A stretch of DNA of 64,000 nt from contig OENT01000016.1 of the NCBI GenBank assembly GCA_900239685.1, forward strand, positions 248,001 through 312,000, given 5' to 3'. Every line of letters starts with the position of its first letter. Position 1 is the stretch's first letter. Both the position numbers and the translations under genes were made by a program. The notes below the pieces were generated by a model. That model saw only the letters and a list, made by a program, of their open reading frames with translations. It was not told where the DNA came from and did no database searches. Positions 26,901-40,700 of this stretch are shown in pieces. The DNA comes from Rotaria macrura. Lineage: Eukaryota; Rotifera; Eurotatoria; Philodinida; Philodinidae.

Positions 26901-28732
26901 ACTGCTGATTTGTTCACTAGAATCTAGAAGAAAATGATAATATGAAACCACTTTGACTGATATCAAATTAGCATAACACTAAATGTTGGCAAATAAGAAA
27001 AAGATTTCTAACGATCATTATAGGTAACAATTCAAAAATGTTCTTATGCAGCTAAAATGACATTGTCGTCGTCATCGTCGTTGAGAAACGGAATCTATTA
27101 ATGAGTTTGAAACATTTCTTCTCCTTCTTTTACTTTTGGTTGACTCTCCTTCGTTATCAAAAGCGCTCGCCCGCTTCTTTTACTTGTTTGAAAATGCGAA
27201 CCGAACACATACACACTTACATCGGTGAGTTGCCTGGTAACTCTTTCTTTTTTTCTCTCTTCGCAAAAATTACAATTTGCATCTACTTCTTCTATATTGA
27301 AGCGTTGCTAGTGTAGATTCACAATCCATGTGTCAAAGTCAATAAATCTTTGGTTGATATTTAAAAAGAAAAAAAAGCCACTTTTTAAAACTACACTAGT
27401 AATTATCGGATGCCATTAAGATTTATGGTTTCTACAAATAGAAACTTTCCGTTTTCTTTTTATCCTTTTCCAATGATTTAGTCAATCATGCCATTCTCTC
27501 AACATGCAAGTAGGAGAAGCGATTAATGATTTTAATGACAGTAGTCAGGCACATAAAATATTAATAAAATTATTTCAATTCTGTTATATTGAATTGTTTT
27601 GTAAGTCGATTGAACAAAATAGAGAACAATTGATAATTGTTTGTCGTTCAACACACATATTACTTTTTTTCTTTTTAGTAAATACATATATGTATGAGAA
27701 AATGTGCAAGAATGAAATACAACAGAAATGAAAAGAAATACGAGCACTTGACAACGACAATGAATTCAAATAAACAACATTGAGTTCCTTTTTTTTCTTA
27801 TGACGATAACTACTAAACTATATATATTTATATGTCTATAGTGAAAGTAAAGAAATATGAAAATGAAGATCATCGATAAGTAGTGACATCTTTTTCGAAA
27901 TATTTAAACCTACCTATCGATAATAATAAGTCGGAAAAATCTAAAAAGAAAAGAAAACATATTATTAACAGTAATCTGATTTAATCGTTCCTTTATTAAA
28001 AATATTTTAGCAACAATACTTAAGAACTCATCGCTAGAATCAATTGTAATAGTGTTGACGTCCGAAATGTGTGACACTTCTATTTTTTTGTGTGCTAATC
28101 CTGTACGTGAGTCGTTATCTTTTTCTTTTCCTCTGTTTTTTTATATTGTTTCATATATCATCATTTTCGAAATGCATTCCTTGATGCTTAATGTAATATA
28201 TTATCTTCGTTGTAATAGATTTCATTCAAGTTGAACGAAATTCAAAATCTTCTCGGTCGTTTAGTTTTTCATATTCTTCATGATTAATCTTTGATACATT
28301 TAGAACAAACATGAATACAATTATGTTCTGTTCAGTTTAGAATAGAATTGCATAGTGTCTATTAGACATACTTTGTCAGACTGATATCTTGTTTTCTTTG
28401 CCCTTGATAATAATATAGGCTATCCTTGAATGAAAACATTTCATAACGATAAGGTCAATTCTGGTTTTTGTAGTTTAGTTTAATCAAACCATAATTTATT
28501 TGAAATTTTTAAAAGAAAACAATTATTAGAATAATCATAGATAGTGTATGATTGAATATCTATCTAGTATAGTAGTGTCCGATAATCCAAATTCTATGAA
28601 CATACATATTTGGTTTCTTTTTTTCCGTTGGTTAATTCAGACCAAAAATCTATATAAACTCATATTTTTCCTTTAGTTTATACATACATATATTTATAAA
28701 GAAACGAACTCGATAAAGAAAAGCAAGTAATT
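26901..28732. other. Divergent region between dynein and PP6 regulatory subunit
   Basis: About 1.8 kb lie between the two start codons, so promoters and 5' UTRs of both genes should be here. On the minus side there is a splice acceptor just upstream of the dynein start (near 26925) and a possible 27-nt exon at 27914-27940. On the plus side the 50 nt before 28733 are A-rich. The short open frames inside show no domains. Confidence 0.6.
27914..27940 (-). other. DNAH9/11/17: Possible 27-nt 5' exon of the dynein gene
   Basis: On the minus strand a strong acceptor (TTTTCTTTTTAG) is followed by 27 nt and a donor GTAGGT. It would join phase-compatibly to the acceptor at about 26925, just upstream of the chosen dynein start. 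It has no ATG in the dynein frame, so it is probably 5' UTR or the end of an N-terminal extension. This is inferred from splice signals alone. Confidence 0.35.
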
Positions 28733-31700
28733 ATGTTTTGGCAATGTCATATAGTAACATCCTCTATTGACAAATTATTCGATAAACCAATAGAAGAATT
28801 GAAATTACAAGATTTTCTTGATGAAAATGATTTAATTCAAGAATGTCTAAATCAAAATCAACGTTTACTTGATTATCTTATTCAAGAACATGTTATGAAT
28901 GAACTAATACAGCATGTAATAACATTACCAAATGATAATAATTTTCGTAATGCAAACATTGTTACTGAATTATTGTCCGGAGAATTTCAATGTATACAAG
29001 AAAAATTGTTAGAAAAAACTAATCTTGATTTATTGTATTCATTTATATTAATAAATCATGATACACTCAATCCAATACTAGCTTCATATTTTTCACGTAT
29101 TATTAGTACATTGATAAATCGTAAACCAACTGAAATTATAAATTATTTTAAATCTCGAGAAACATTTCAAGATGATTTTTGTCATCATCTTGATACAACA
29201 TCCATCACTGATATATTATATCGTTTAATATCTGATTGTGGTGAGCAACGTTCAGATACAATTAAATGGTATGAAGATATCAAAATAATCGATGGCCTTA
29301 TGCAACAACTTTTACTAACAGAATCAAGCTCCATTCAATCAAATATATCTAATTTACTTAGTGAATTTTTACGTTTAGCTTTTGATCAGCAAACAGGCAA
29401 TGATTGTGATATACTTGGTCCAACATTATCATCAACAATAGAGCGATTGCTAAATAATAGAAACGAAGGTTAGTATTTATATTAGTTATGATTTGTGACG
29501 AGTATGTTTTTCTTTTCTCGAGACATTATTTTAATATTGAATGATGATTATATATCTATAGAGATTTGTATATTCTATTTTAGGATTATCAGTGTCCAAT
29601 GCAGCATCGTCGAATAGTGATGATGAAAACAAGTCTATGAATGATGAGAACGAAGGAAAATTTACACCAATTGTTCTTGCTCAACGTATTCTATCGAAAT
29701 CTAATCTTGAACAATTATTTGATGCACTAATAAAACGACCAACATTGATAGCAAATGGATATGAATTTCTTCACTATATTCTTGATGTTCTTAGTCGACA
29801 GATGTCTGTACCTCTAGGTATTTCATTACTATCGAAAGATAATACTTCACCAAATAAAAATGAACGAATGCAGGTAAGACAGGAAACACAAACATTGTTA
29901 CCATAATACAATGAGTCAATGCATTGAAAAACTTCTATACTTGTAATTTCTAATACGATTTGTAACTATTTACAAGAGTAGGACTGTAATCGCGTCAACA
30001 ATAAAAGTAGATTCTAATTGAAATTGACAGGTTCTTTGGAGAATCTTTTAGTTTTATCTAAACAAGAAAAACAGTTAAGCTCAAGATTTCGAGAATAAAA
30101 TTTCTACTATTCTCATTCGATTCGAACATATTCAGCAGATAAACCTATTGATATCAATGAATAGAAACTGAATGATTTTTTAAATGTTGTCATATGAAGA
30201 AATAAAAATTCATTGATCTATTACTATTGTTTAGGTTAACGATGACGGAAATAATACGACGGTGACTAAATCGAATGATACCGAATCTGCTTTAACTAAT
30301 CTTGCGACAGATCCTCTTGTTCGTATCTATTTGACATTACTTGAAGTCATACCTTCACGATTACCGCCATTAATTGCTTTACTATCTATACCTTGTCCAC
30401 CCTTAACTCCATCATCCAATGATACGACCCAAACGATAAAATATCAATTTGTTAGTGAACCTCTCGGTTAGATTTTATTTCATTATATATTTATTTTTAA
30501 TCATATATTTTCAAAACTAGGATCAATGCGTCTCAATTTAATTAAATTCTTTTCGAAATTAATCTATACAATTTCGAATGATTATACCGGTGATAATATC
30601 TATGAAATATTGAATTCCAATCGTTTTTTCCATACAATAATTGATCTTTTTCTTAAACATATTTATAATAATTTCCTACATACGCAAGTATATATGATGG
30701 TTCGCCTACTTATTCACATAAATGCAATTGCTATTAAGCAACCAACAGATATTTGGACGCGTACGGTACTTACGGAAAAAGATCTATCAGGTATACTAAA
30801 AAAGAAATTCTAATTTATTTAATACGTACATTGAATTTTTTTGTTTTTAAAAAAAATGTCAAAACACTGACGATTATTATTATTTTTTTAATTTAATCAT
30901 CGTAGAATTCTCCAAGTCTTCTCCATTCTATTATACGAATCGTTGGTCGTACAAACTACTTCAATCACTTTTAAATTCATCCAACGTTAACTTATTCGAA
31001 CGTTTACTTGATCAATATGAAATAAATATAGCGTCAACTAAATCGATAACTACAAGTTCAACATCTGACGATGTAGTGACGTCATCTTTGATTCATACAT
31101 CATTTGTAGAACCTAATTCAGGACACATTGCTCAAATCCTTCGTTGTCTACGTGATCATGCATCAACATACAATAACTATAGTTCATTTTTTAAATCGAA
31201 TGATCAACAGCAAATCGATGATGATACAAGCGTACTTGAAATCCGTTGGCAAACAGCACTCGATTATTTAAATGAGGATGAAAATAAATGGGCAGCTATG
31301 CATCATACTGAACGTTCAGCAACTAATTTTCTTATAAATTCACCGGCAAGTTATCTAGCACATATGACGGAAACAAATGATGCCGATGATAATGACGACA
31401 CAGAAGAAGAACAACATGATTTTCATATAAGAAAATTTACTAAAAATAGTACATCGTACTTGAACGATGATGATGATGATGTATGATATTCATATAACTT
31501 GTATTGATGTGATTGTTGACATAGAATGTGTGTCATTGTTTTTAGGATGAAATCGAACGATTTGATATTGATGAAGAATTAATGAAAAATGATGAAACAA
31601 GTGAACGCAAACTATCTGATATGAAAAAGGTACGATGAAATAAGATCTATTAGAAATAGTTCTCATAGAGTTCAAAACTGAAAAATAAATAATCCAGCTA

Positions 31701-34205
31701 CTGTTGGCAATCGTAGAAATATCGCTTTGTTATCTTTGAAACGTGTTTCTAAATTGTTTTATATTATATCTTCATGTATTGATTAAGGAAACCATGCATA
31801 CAATAAAGAAAGTAACAGTCATTGAGATAATATTGTACGTGGCGAACTGTGACATTCGACCTAAAGTCAGTTTCACGCTGAGTTCATAGAATTAAAAATT
31901 TTCATTTCGATTTTTTGAACGAAATACCTTTCCGTAGGTTTTAAGCGTGTACCGAGCAACAATGATGAATCTATGGTGTAAGCACATATAGTATTTTTTA
32001 CTGAGACAAAAAACAGTTGAAACGCCATTGCTCATTTAAATACAAGGCCAAGTGCATAATGAACTGCATTACGTATCATAGGTTTTACGAAATGGAAGTA
32101 TTATTAATAGAGCAGCTGTAAATAGTAACCGTCCTAACTCATTGAAATTAATCGATGAACACTATATTCTTACAAGCACGTGTTAATTAGTAATAAAATT
32201 TCATAATTTTAACATTATCTTGCCCGTCGATTAACAGATAAGTTCAATTTTTCTTTCATGTTATTGTTTCTACGATTATTAGAATCGTTCGATTATGTTT
32301 AATTTTTGATCATGGTAATTGTACTTTCATCATTTCGAAACCTCTCTTCTCAATGAAATAGATGCTAATGTACGTCAATATCGGTCACATTGAGCTCCTA
32401 TCAGTAATTTTTAAATTGATACGAGTCATCGAAGTTGAGTTCAATTTCGTAGTCTATATCTTTACCACTGTTCTTGAGTAGCGAATGAATTCATCGTCTT
32501 TTATTGAAGCACTTCTTTTAGATTGTGTTTCTTTTATGTAAGAATATTTCAAATAAGAACGAAATATTCATCTTTTGTTTTTTTTTGATAAAATAAGGTT
32601 TCGTTTCAAATACAATTTCCACCGACATTCAATGAAAAATCGATATGGTATCAACAAGATAGTGTGAGTGATGCAAAAAAATCGAATTACAATGATAATG
32701 ATGATGATGAGGAGGAGGACAATAATAATAATGAGAAAATGAAATCGAATCCAACGTTACCCGATCTATTTGAAAATCATCGAATCGAACAAGAAAAAAC
32801 GACATCATCCAATGAATCTAATTTTGAAGAGCTCTGTTCTTTAAGAGCAAATGATAAAAGTCATGGCTCTGAACCATTTCCATTTCAATCCTCATCAGCA
32901 ATTCGAGATGAGGTAGGAAACCAACAAGAAGAATTCTAAAGCTAAACTACAATTTATGGCTTGCACAAAATACATACATACATAACTACATACAAAATCT
33001 GTCTGCTGCCGCCTACCGTCCCTATTGGTTTGCATTTTGTTTTTTTTTTTCTATTCGGATGAATCGGACATTTTGCAGTTTGTTTTTTATTTATTACCTA
33101 CTCTTTGATATATTATCAAATTGATGAAAGCACCTTTTATTCCTTGTTTTGAAATTTTTTTTCTTTTTGTATGCAGATATGTATATGTATGTTATTGTTG
33201 CGTTTGTTCAACTTTTCTTTGATTAGTACACTACAAATAAAAAGTTTAAAAAGAAAAACAAACATAGAGACTCGAATTGTTGAACGGCGGTAGCAGACAG
33301 TTTAGATTTAATTTCAATCTTAGACATATTCTTTTGTTTTCTTTTATTTATTTACATAGGCTACATTAAAAGATGATGTTTTCTGGAAGAATCATCGAAT
33401 TTATTTACTTAATAGTTACGATAATCAACGTTCGAATACATCACATACACGATGTCTTAGTTTATCTTCCGATGAAGACAGTTATATTGAAGATGAGAAT
33501 GATTCTAAAATAGATTCAAACATTCCTGATGATGAAGATTTTTTTGTTCATACAGATATGGACGCGAGTGATAGTGCACAACCAAATAATATGATGGATA
33601 TATTCAGACGTCAGTCATCGAATACATCTAATAATGTACCCGAAGATACAAATGAAGTAAATACACATCAAGAAAATAGTCTTCACAATGAAATGATCTC
33701 GATAGAACAATTAATTGAAAATCAAAACGTCAAAACATTACAATTTATGACACAAGGTGAAGAACAGAATGAACAGATAAATATCGACGATACCGATGAT
33801 CTCACATTACAAGATAACTTCTCATTCCTAATTGCAAAAGGTATGCTCAAACCAACGTCTTTTTCATAATGCAATGTTTTATTTGTTTCTATCTTTCTCT
33901 TTCCATACACAACTATTTATTCTACCCGTGTGATTCCATAGTATTGTCTTGATTTTTTTTTGATAGTTGCGCTCTTTTTGCTTGCTGCTTTGTCTATTTT
34001 GTTTATATAGTTGTTCTACCATGTCTCGTTATTTTCCAATTGGCTTTTGTGGATTTACAAGGTTAAAGCATTCTCAATATATAATCGTTTTGTTTTTCAT
34101 GAAAATATAGCGCAAACAAAGGAGCAGACACGCGTTATGGGTCGTTTTGACCTAATGGCAATGGAAAGTTCACATGCGACATTGAACATTTCGGATATGC
34201 TCTAA
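28733..34205 (+). CDS. PPP6R: Serine/threonine-protein phosphatase 6 regulatory subunit (SAPS domain)
   Basis: SAPS-domain subunits bind the PP6 catalytic subunit and direct it to its substrates. The start is conserved for the family (MFW). It is followed by an ELKLQDFLDENDLIQEC block, LLDYLI, a LNPILASYFSRI block and IINYFKSRE, all matching PPP6R1-3. Main exons lie at about 28733-29468, 29584-29874, 30235-30470, 30522-30790, 30906-31481, 31546-31629, 32600-32911, 33360-33839 and 34111-34205. The SAPS helical-repeat part runs to the block ending near 31330. The tail is low-complexity, rich in Asp, Glu, Asn and Ser, as in homologues. The last intron (33840-34110) joins IAK to AQTKEQTR and ends in SDML. 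It cannot be assigned to one of the three vertebrate paralogues. Confidence 0.9.
31630..32599 (+). other. PPP6R: Large intron (~0.97 kb) in the PP6 regulatory subunit gene
   Basis: It starts with a GTACGATG donor after the DMKK codons and ends at the acceptor before the VSFQIQF codons. No open frame of note or repeat was recognised inside. Confidence 0.6.
32999..33300. repeat. Inverted-repeat-bounded segment in a PPP6R intron
   Basis: The 15-mer at 32999-33013 (CTGTCTGCTGCCGCC) is complementary to 33286-33300 with one mismatch. The arms are GC-rich in an AT-rich intron and bound a 302-bp segment. No clear target-site duplication flanks it and no coding sequence lies inside. It could be a small non-autonomous element remnant or an intronic RNA stem. 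Confidence 0.4.
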
Positions 34206-37200
34206 CTGTCCATGCCACTTGGATAGAAAGCAAGCTATTCTTTGGCAGCATTAGATTATTAAAAATTTCTTCCGTTTACTTTTAAAGTCCATTGAATTTT
34301 GATATTGGAAAGGCAGACAGTTTCTAAGTGAAATTGTTATTTTAATTAATCGTCGTAAAATCTTTCAATTATACTAGGAGTAATTAAACAGGCTCTGCAA
34401 ATTACGATAGATTGTGGTTTGACTCAAGTCGAAATACTTATCCAATGGTTACTGATTACGATATTCTGATGATTTTTTCAAATAGACGTAATGATTGTTT
34501 ATTTATAGAAAGATGATTACATTGTTTCATATAAGATTTCTTTCACGGAACAGTACGAAATTTAAAAGACATTCATTATATACGAATACTTCTGTTTTTT
34601 TCCTAATTCCATTTATTCTATGGTCATACAAAAAAGAAAATCAATTCAAAAGCTGACATTTTGTCATGTAATTGTGTATCATAATAAAAGTGCATCGTTA
34701 TGTCGAAAGTGCTTCCTTTTATTTTGGTGTCATTTCGTTAACAATGATACGCAGAACGCATAAAATTGAAAGAGCAAAAAAACTCTCGATTCTCTTTGAA
34801 TACTCTCCTATTATGAATAAATAGAATTTGACATTGGTTCCATTACATTTACATAACATATTATAAGCTTGAAGCGAAGCTTTCAGTTTCAATACAGTAG
34901 ATTTTTCTTTCAATGTCCGTTTGTTGAGTTCAATTTGAATCACATGCTGACGTTCCAAAAATTTATTATCATGTAATCAAATAGTACTATTTTTTATTGA
35001 GACTTTCTAATTTGAGAATGCGTTGGTATTTGACACGATTGATTTCTATATTCTCAATGAAAACGAAAATAGCAAAAAAATGGAAGTTTATCAGCAAGAA
35101 CATGGCGGTGGCTTTATTTAAAACCGAAGACAAACGTAATCATTCGTTTGAGACACAACTAAATTATATCGAAAACAAACGAGAAATCTCGTATTGATGA
35201 ATACATATTTGTATTTGCGTATCCAACGCGTATCATACTTATGAATGAAAATCGTCTTCAACTAACTAACTTGAATCAATAGAATAGACCCATAACATCA
35301 ATGTATCATCTCTTAATTATCAATACTGAGAACGATTTGAAGAAGTGCCTTGTCGATTTTTAGAAAACATTCGAATCAATTATTCCTAACAATGTCCAAT
35401 TGAATCCAATGTAATTCACAGAGATAAAATCATTGTTTTTGTTGAATTTTCTTTTTAAAATAGATCACACGATGTTCTTTAGATTATATCTTAACAATGA
35501 AGAAAACACATGTAAAAATCTTTTTTTGATGTAAAATTAATCGTTTCTAATAAATTTAATAATTAAATGAAGAAAATCGATAAGACTAAAAATCATATTT
35601 CATAAATGCAAATACATACGATTTAACAATAGTAAAAGTCTATGATGAGCTGTTTAAACCAATGATTTTACTCTTAAGAGTAATTTTCTTTTTTCTTTTG
35701 ATTTTCGAGACTGTGAATATATCATTGAAGCAGTTAATTGCTAAATAATCGTGATAAACAAAATTCAGAACACTTGGAAACTTTTACGTCATACACATGA
35801 GTAAATCTTTTATTTAAGAACAATTTATAACTGTGTTTATATGGCTTGTTATCCCTGTACATTTACTGATCGAGGTTTTTATTATCATCTGCAAAGAATT
35901 TATGATATTACAACTTGGCGACGTTTGCCCACAAGAGTCTATTTGCTTTTCGTGAAATGAGAATTATTGTGAAGGAAACAATTTTCATAAACATTTCATT
36001 TGAATATTTTGAAATCAAAAGAATTCGAATCATTCTATGAAAGAACAACTAGAAGCAAATCTATACGAACGATACTAAGATATTCGAAAAATCAGATCAA
36101 GCAAGGTTATATGTATTGTATTGAAAAGATGATAAGTGAATGCATTGAGCAAATCAATCATTTCACATAAAGAGGACAAAAGCGTTAGAAATTATATAAA
36201 CATTTTCATTGTTTTCAACTTCATTCAATTGACGCTTCAAAAATAGAGCACACTCTAAAAGGACTAATAATAAATTACCATACTATGTTGTTCATATCAT
36301 ATCAAATAAATTGTTCTAAATTTGTTCGTCGAATAAATAGACCAGAATACTTATCTACTTAGATAAATACTACATTTTAAACTTGATTTTCTGTATATCC
36401 ACCGGGTGAATCATTGCTAGCTGGTTCTAAATTGAAAAACGAACTAAGAATATAGAGTAAAAACAAAGATGCAAGTGATCATTGGAGTAAGTAAATTAGA
36501 GAAAGCCATCGAAAGTAAAACTAACAACGTCAGAAAACAAATGGTAGACTATACTTTTTTGACGTATCGCCTATTCATAAAAAAACTGGAGTTGCCTACT
36601 TGGTTCTTCAAACCGCTTTTGATCAATCGCAGAAATATGGAAGAAAAAAAGAAATATGGAAAATAATATCTTCACATCATATCAATTGATACAGCAAATG
36701 AATTTTTATTGAATTCGATATTTTCTCATTGTATTACTTCAAGTCTAAGAAAAATTTCACAAAAGAGTTTCGTAGAATCGTTCTTCTTCCGAACGTTTCA
36801 TTAATCGAAATTTTTCAAGAACAAAGAGAGAGTAGATCTCGTGTTTATAAATAGAATTTTGCATACTTTAAAAAACGAACCTTAGAAGACACATTGAAGC
36901 ATACAGAATAGGTACTCGCAACCATTTTTGTATGTCATGACAAACAGTTCTACCAAGACTTTATGTTTATGACCATTAGATTGGTGTTTGCGGCAAATTC
37001 AAATAAAAATCTCTGATTGAGAAATAATAGGGTATACAAGAAGTTTTTCGTTTCTTTTTGAATTGATGATGGCATTCTTTGGTATTCATTGTGACAATTA
37101 ATCTATTTTCGATATTTCATCGTTATCTCTTCTAGACTAATGTCTATTAGGAGAAGTTGTAACAAAATCTTATTCAATTTTTTTTCATTCTCACAATACT

Positions 37201-37709
37201 ATCAAAAGAATAATAGTTCGACACGATAGTTATCAAGAAATAGAAATTCTTATCGTTCAAATAAAAACTTTCAGTATTCAATCTTATTTACTGGCAGGCG
37301 ATTCTATGATCTTTGTATATACTTAAATCTGAATTAGTTGTACACGTTGAATAATAGACATTTACAGATATTATTGTAAATATGTCATAGAGGATGACAG
37401 TCAGAATCGATTGATAAGTTAGCAATGGTCTATCGCATACATGTATGTATATATATATATATGAAAAAAGAAACCATATGTAAACATCACATGTTATGAC
37501 AGACGTCATTGACATGTTATCAGAGACCATATACCAATGAATTCTCGTTACAAGAAAAACATTTCTTACATATCTAGAGGATAAAGTAAAACAATGGTTG
37601 GCGAACATATCCTAAAATAGATAGAGACTAACAATATCGGGTTTCACATTCTGCTTCTACAGTCGTTTTAGTTTTGACGTTTTCCTTTTCTCATTCTATC
37701 AAATTTTGG
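34206..37709. other. 3.5-kb convergent intergenic region, no supported gene
   Basis: This lies between the ends of the PP6 subunit gene and the SLC26 gene. Open frames are short (longest near 37288-37608, minus) and without recognisable domains. A possible AATAAA signal for the PP6 subunit gene is at 34683-34688. Confidence 0.6.
37441..37462. repeat. TA-rich microsatellite
   Basis: Two ATGT units followed by a run of AT units, in intergenic sequence downstream of the SLC26 gene. Confidence 0.85.
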
Positions 37710-40700
37710 CTATATCATACCATTATCTAACATGTTTCGAGCTGCTAGCACTGCATTGTGAGTTGTCACATAAATAATAAAATATTCGGTTTTTTCATAA
37801 AATTGCATAACATCAAATACTTGACGAACTTCCACTTAAAAAAAGAAAAAAATAATATTCATGTATAAAAATCGACAAAATACGAGTTTATTTTTTCAAT
37901 AACATACATCGACATTCAGTCAAATATAGTGTAATGCCTCGTTTTTTCAAGTCATGGAAAATCTAGATCAATTAAAAACAACAAAAGAATATTTGATTTT
38001 TAATTCATCTCTTCTCTGCCTACTTGTATCAATAGTTTAACTCCAACTGTATCAATATAATTGAACGGTGAGCAATCAAGAATAACATATTTGTATATGG
38101 GTTCATTTTTATGTTTACCCTCTGTCGTATGTTGGCAATTGATCATTGGCGAATAGGCAAGATGAATACCAATTAGTTCATAAAATTTTCTTTTAAAAAA
38201 TGGTGCATTACACGCGTAGAGCGATTCATCGAAGCGAAGGATTTTTATTTTTGAATATTGATGTCCCTGAATGCATAGAAATATGAAGTTCATATGGAAA
38301 TAAGATCATTACATACTGCAGGGAAAAATGCTACACTCTTATAGAGGCCAGTATCTTCAACTTGACCAAGCACTACAAATCGAGGCCTACGAAACGTAAA
38401 TGAAGAGGAATAATATTCTATTGTACTAATCTACTCACTTTTGTGTTCGTATTGTATTCATAACAAATGACGTACATATGCCAACGTATAGGCCAATATC
38501 AACATCAAATAAAAGCACTGTGACAAACGTCATGGTCCATACGATCTTTTATAAAAGGAAATCAAAATCATGTTAAAGGATATAATTAAAATTTGAATAT
38601 TTTTTTAATGTTGATGATCACACAAAATTGTAACACCAAACATGCATAGATTGATAACGAACGAGAATAAAATTTAAAAAAAGAGTCTTGTGTGTACATA
38701 TTTTATAGCTTTTAGTTCGAATACCACGGTTAAATTTTTTTAGAGATACAGGTTCAACTAATGGCGATCAATATTTAATTGGCACTACTAAGATGAATTT
38801 CATGCTACTGAAAAACATATATGTATTGAACTTTGGTCGAGTTTCACATGCATGGGAAATATTTTTTATTGAGTAAACTATTCATGTTCATCTATTTATC
38901 GTCTATGTGATGGAGCGAAGACAGCTTTATAAAAATCTATTAAACAGATATTCAAAGGATTAATCATTAAGTATCATGTTTTACTTAAGAACAAATGGAT
39001 CTGTCTAAGTAAAGGCAAAGTTAAGCGATAGACGGTACAAGATCGGTTTTCTGACGAAAAGCATCGATAGGAGGAAGTGTCGCCCAAAACAAGTCAATAG
39101 TCGATAGTATTAGTTTCATTTATGTTTTGAATGTATATGATTACCGTATGTGTACTCTAATGACATGAACTCGTTCACACTTTCAATATATTTTGGACTA
39201 TGGGTTTTCGGTGCTTATACAGAAACATCCTACAACTATTTGACTTCTACAGCAAGAAATAAAAACATTGTAAGCGCAAAGAAAACAATGCCATCGACAA
39301 AACTATTACATTTTCCTTAAGTCCGTATATTTAGTCATCGTATTGTTTTTTCTACTTACACATTCGAATAAACTAGTGTTAAAATAAAACATAAAATCTT
39401 TCACTTGTAAAAACATTCCTTTTAAATTAACGATAATAATTGCAGCTAGACAAGCCATGGGTAAAGATCGAAATAGTGGAGTCAACGCCATAATAACAGT
39501 ACCCAAAACAATTGAAGAAAAACCGCCGACTAGGAGAGTCTTGGCTCCAGCACCTTCTTGTACGACTGAACGACTTAATGAACCGGAATTAGGATAACAT
39601 TGAAAAAAAGATGGAATAATGTTGGAGATTCCATATGCTAACAATTCCTAGTTTCAATATAAAAACAAACCACAAGATTATGATTCAAAATTATGTTCGG
39701 AAAAATTGTCTTGTTCTCTTTTTTATGCTTTGTGACATACTTGATTCGAACTAACTTTATAACCATGTTTTCGACTAAACCTTTTTGCCATGGATATCGA
39801 AATAGATAAGCTGACAGCTGCGATTATTATTGCTGGTACAGTTAATTGATTCAAATGATTTATTGGAGGAATTGTAAATGGAGGTAGACCTCGTTTGATT
39901 TCTCCTACGACTGATACGCCATGCTTTGAATTAAATTTTGCAAAGTGTGACGTTATCGTACCAATAATTACCTAGATGATCAATCATTAAATAATGAACT
40001 ATGTGAAAAATAAAACCTAGCATACTAAGACTAATTCAGATGGCAATACAATACGAATTTTCGATTTATAACGTTCATTTAGATACTTAACAAGATATAA
40101 AGCAATAATAGCAATAACACCGATGCCTGTTGATACTAAATTAGTATTACGAAATAATAGACGAAATAGATAAATGTAAGACTTCGGTAATTTAAATGCT
40201 ATTCCTGTGCTTCGTGGAATTTTTATACCAAGTATGTATGGTAATTGACTCGTGAAAACATGTATTGCAGCACCAGTTGTAAAACCACTAATAAATGGCT
40301 CGGTTAAATAAACAGTCAAGAAGCCAAGTCTGAGGACAGACAGTATCAACTGAGAAAAAAACGAATTCAACAATGATGCATATATTTAGTTTTGGTACAA
40401 ATTCTAAAAACTTACTTGAATAATACCAACGAGAAGAGCAAGTGTAGTCGCAACACCGATCCGTTGATTAGTTAGAGCTGATTCAGATTCAATTGAAAAT
40501 GCAGAAATCGTTTCATTAGCATTCACTATACTTAATGACGGTTGTACCACACTTTCAATAGCTTGCGCTGTCATCAATGATATAACAGCAAATGTTCCTG
40601 GAAGAAAACACATTACGAGTCATCGAATTATTTTCTTGTATTACGATTGTTTTGATTTCTCAAAGATGGTATGAACAGATCAACTCGAAACAGGAAGAAA

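Noticed and set aside
34719..34958. 79-codon open frame (minus) after the PP6 subunit gene
   Set aside because: No domain or convincing splice partner; plausible by chance in AT-rich DNA.
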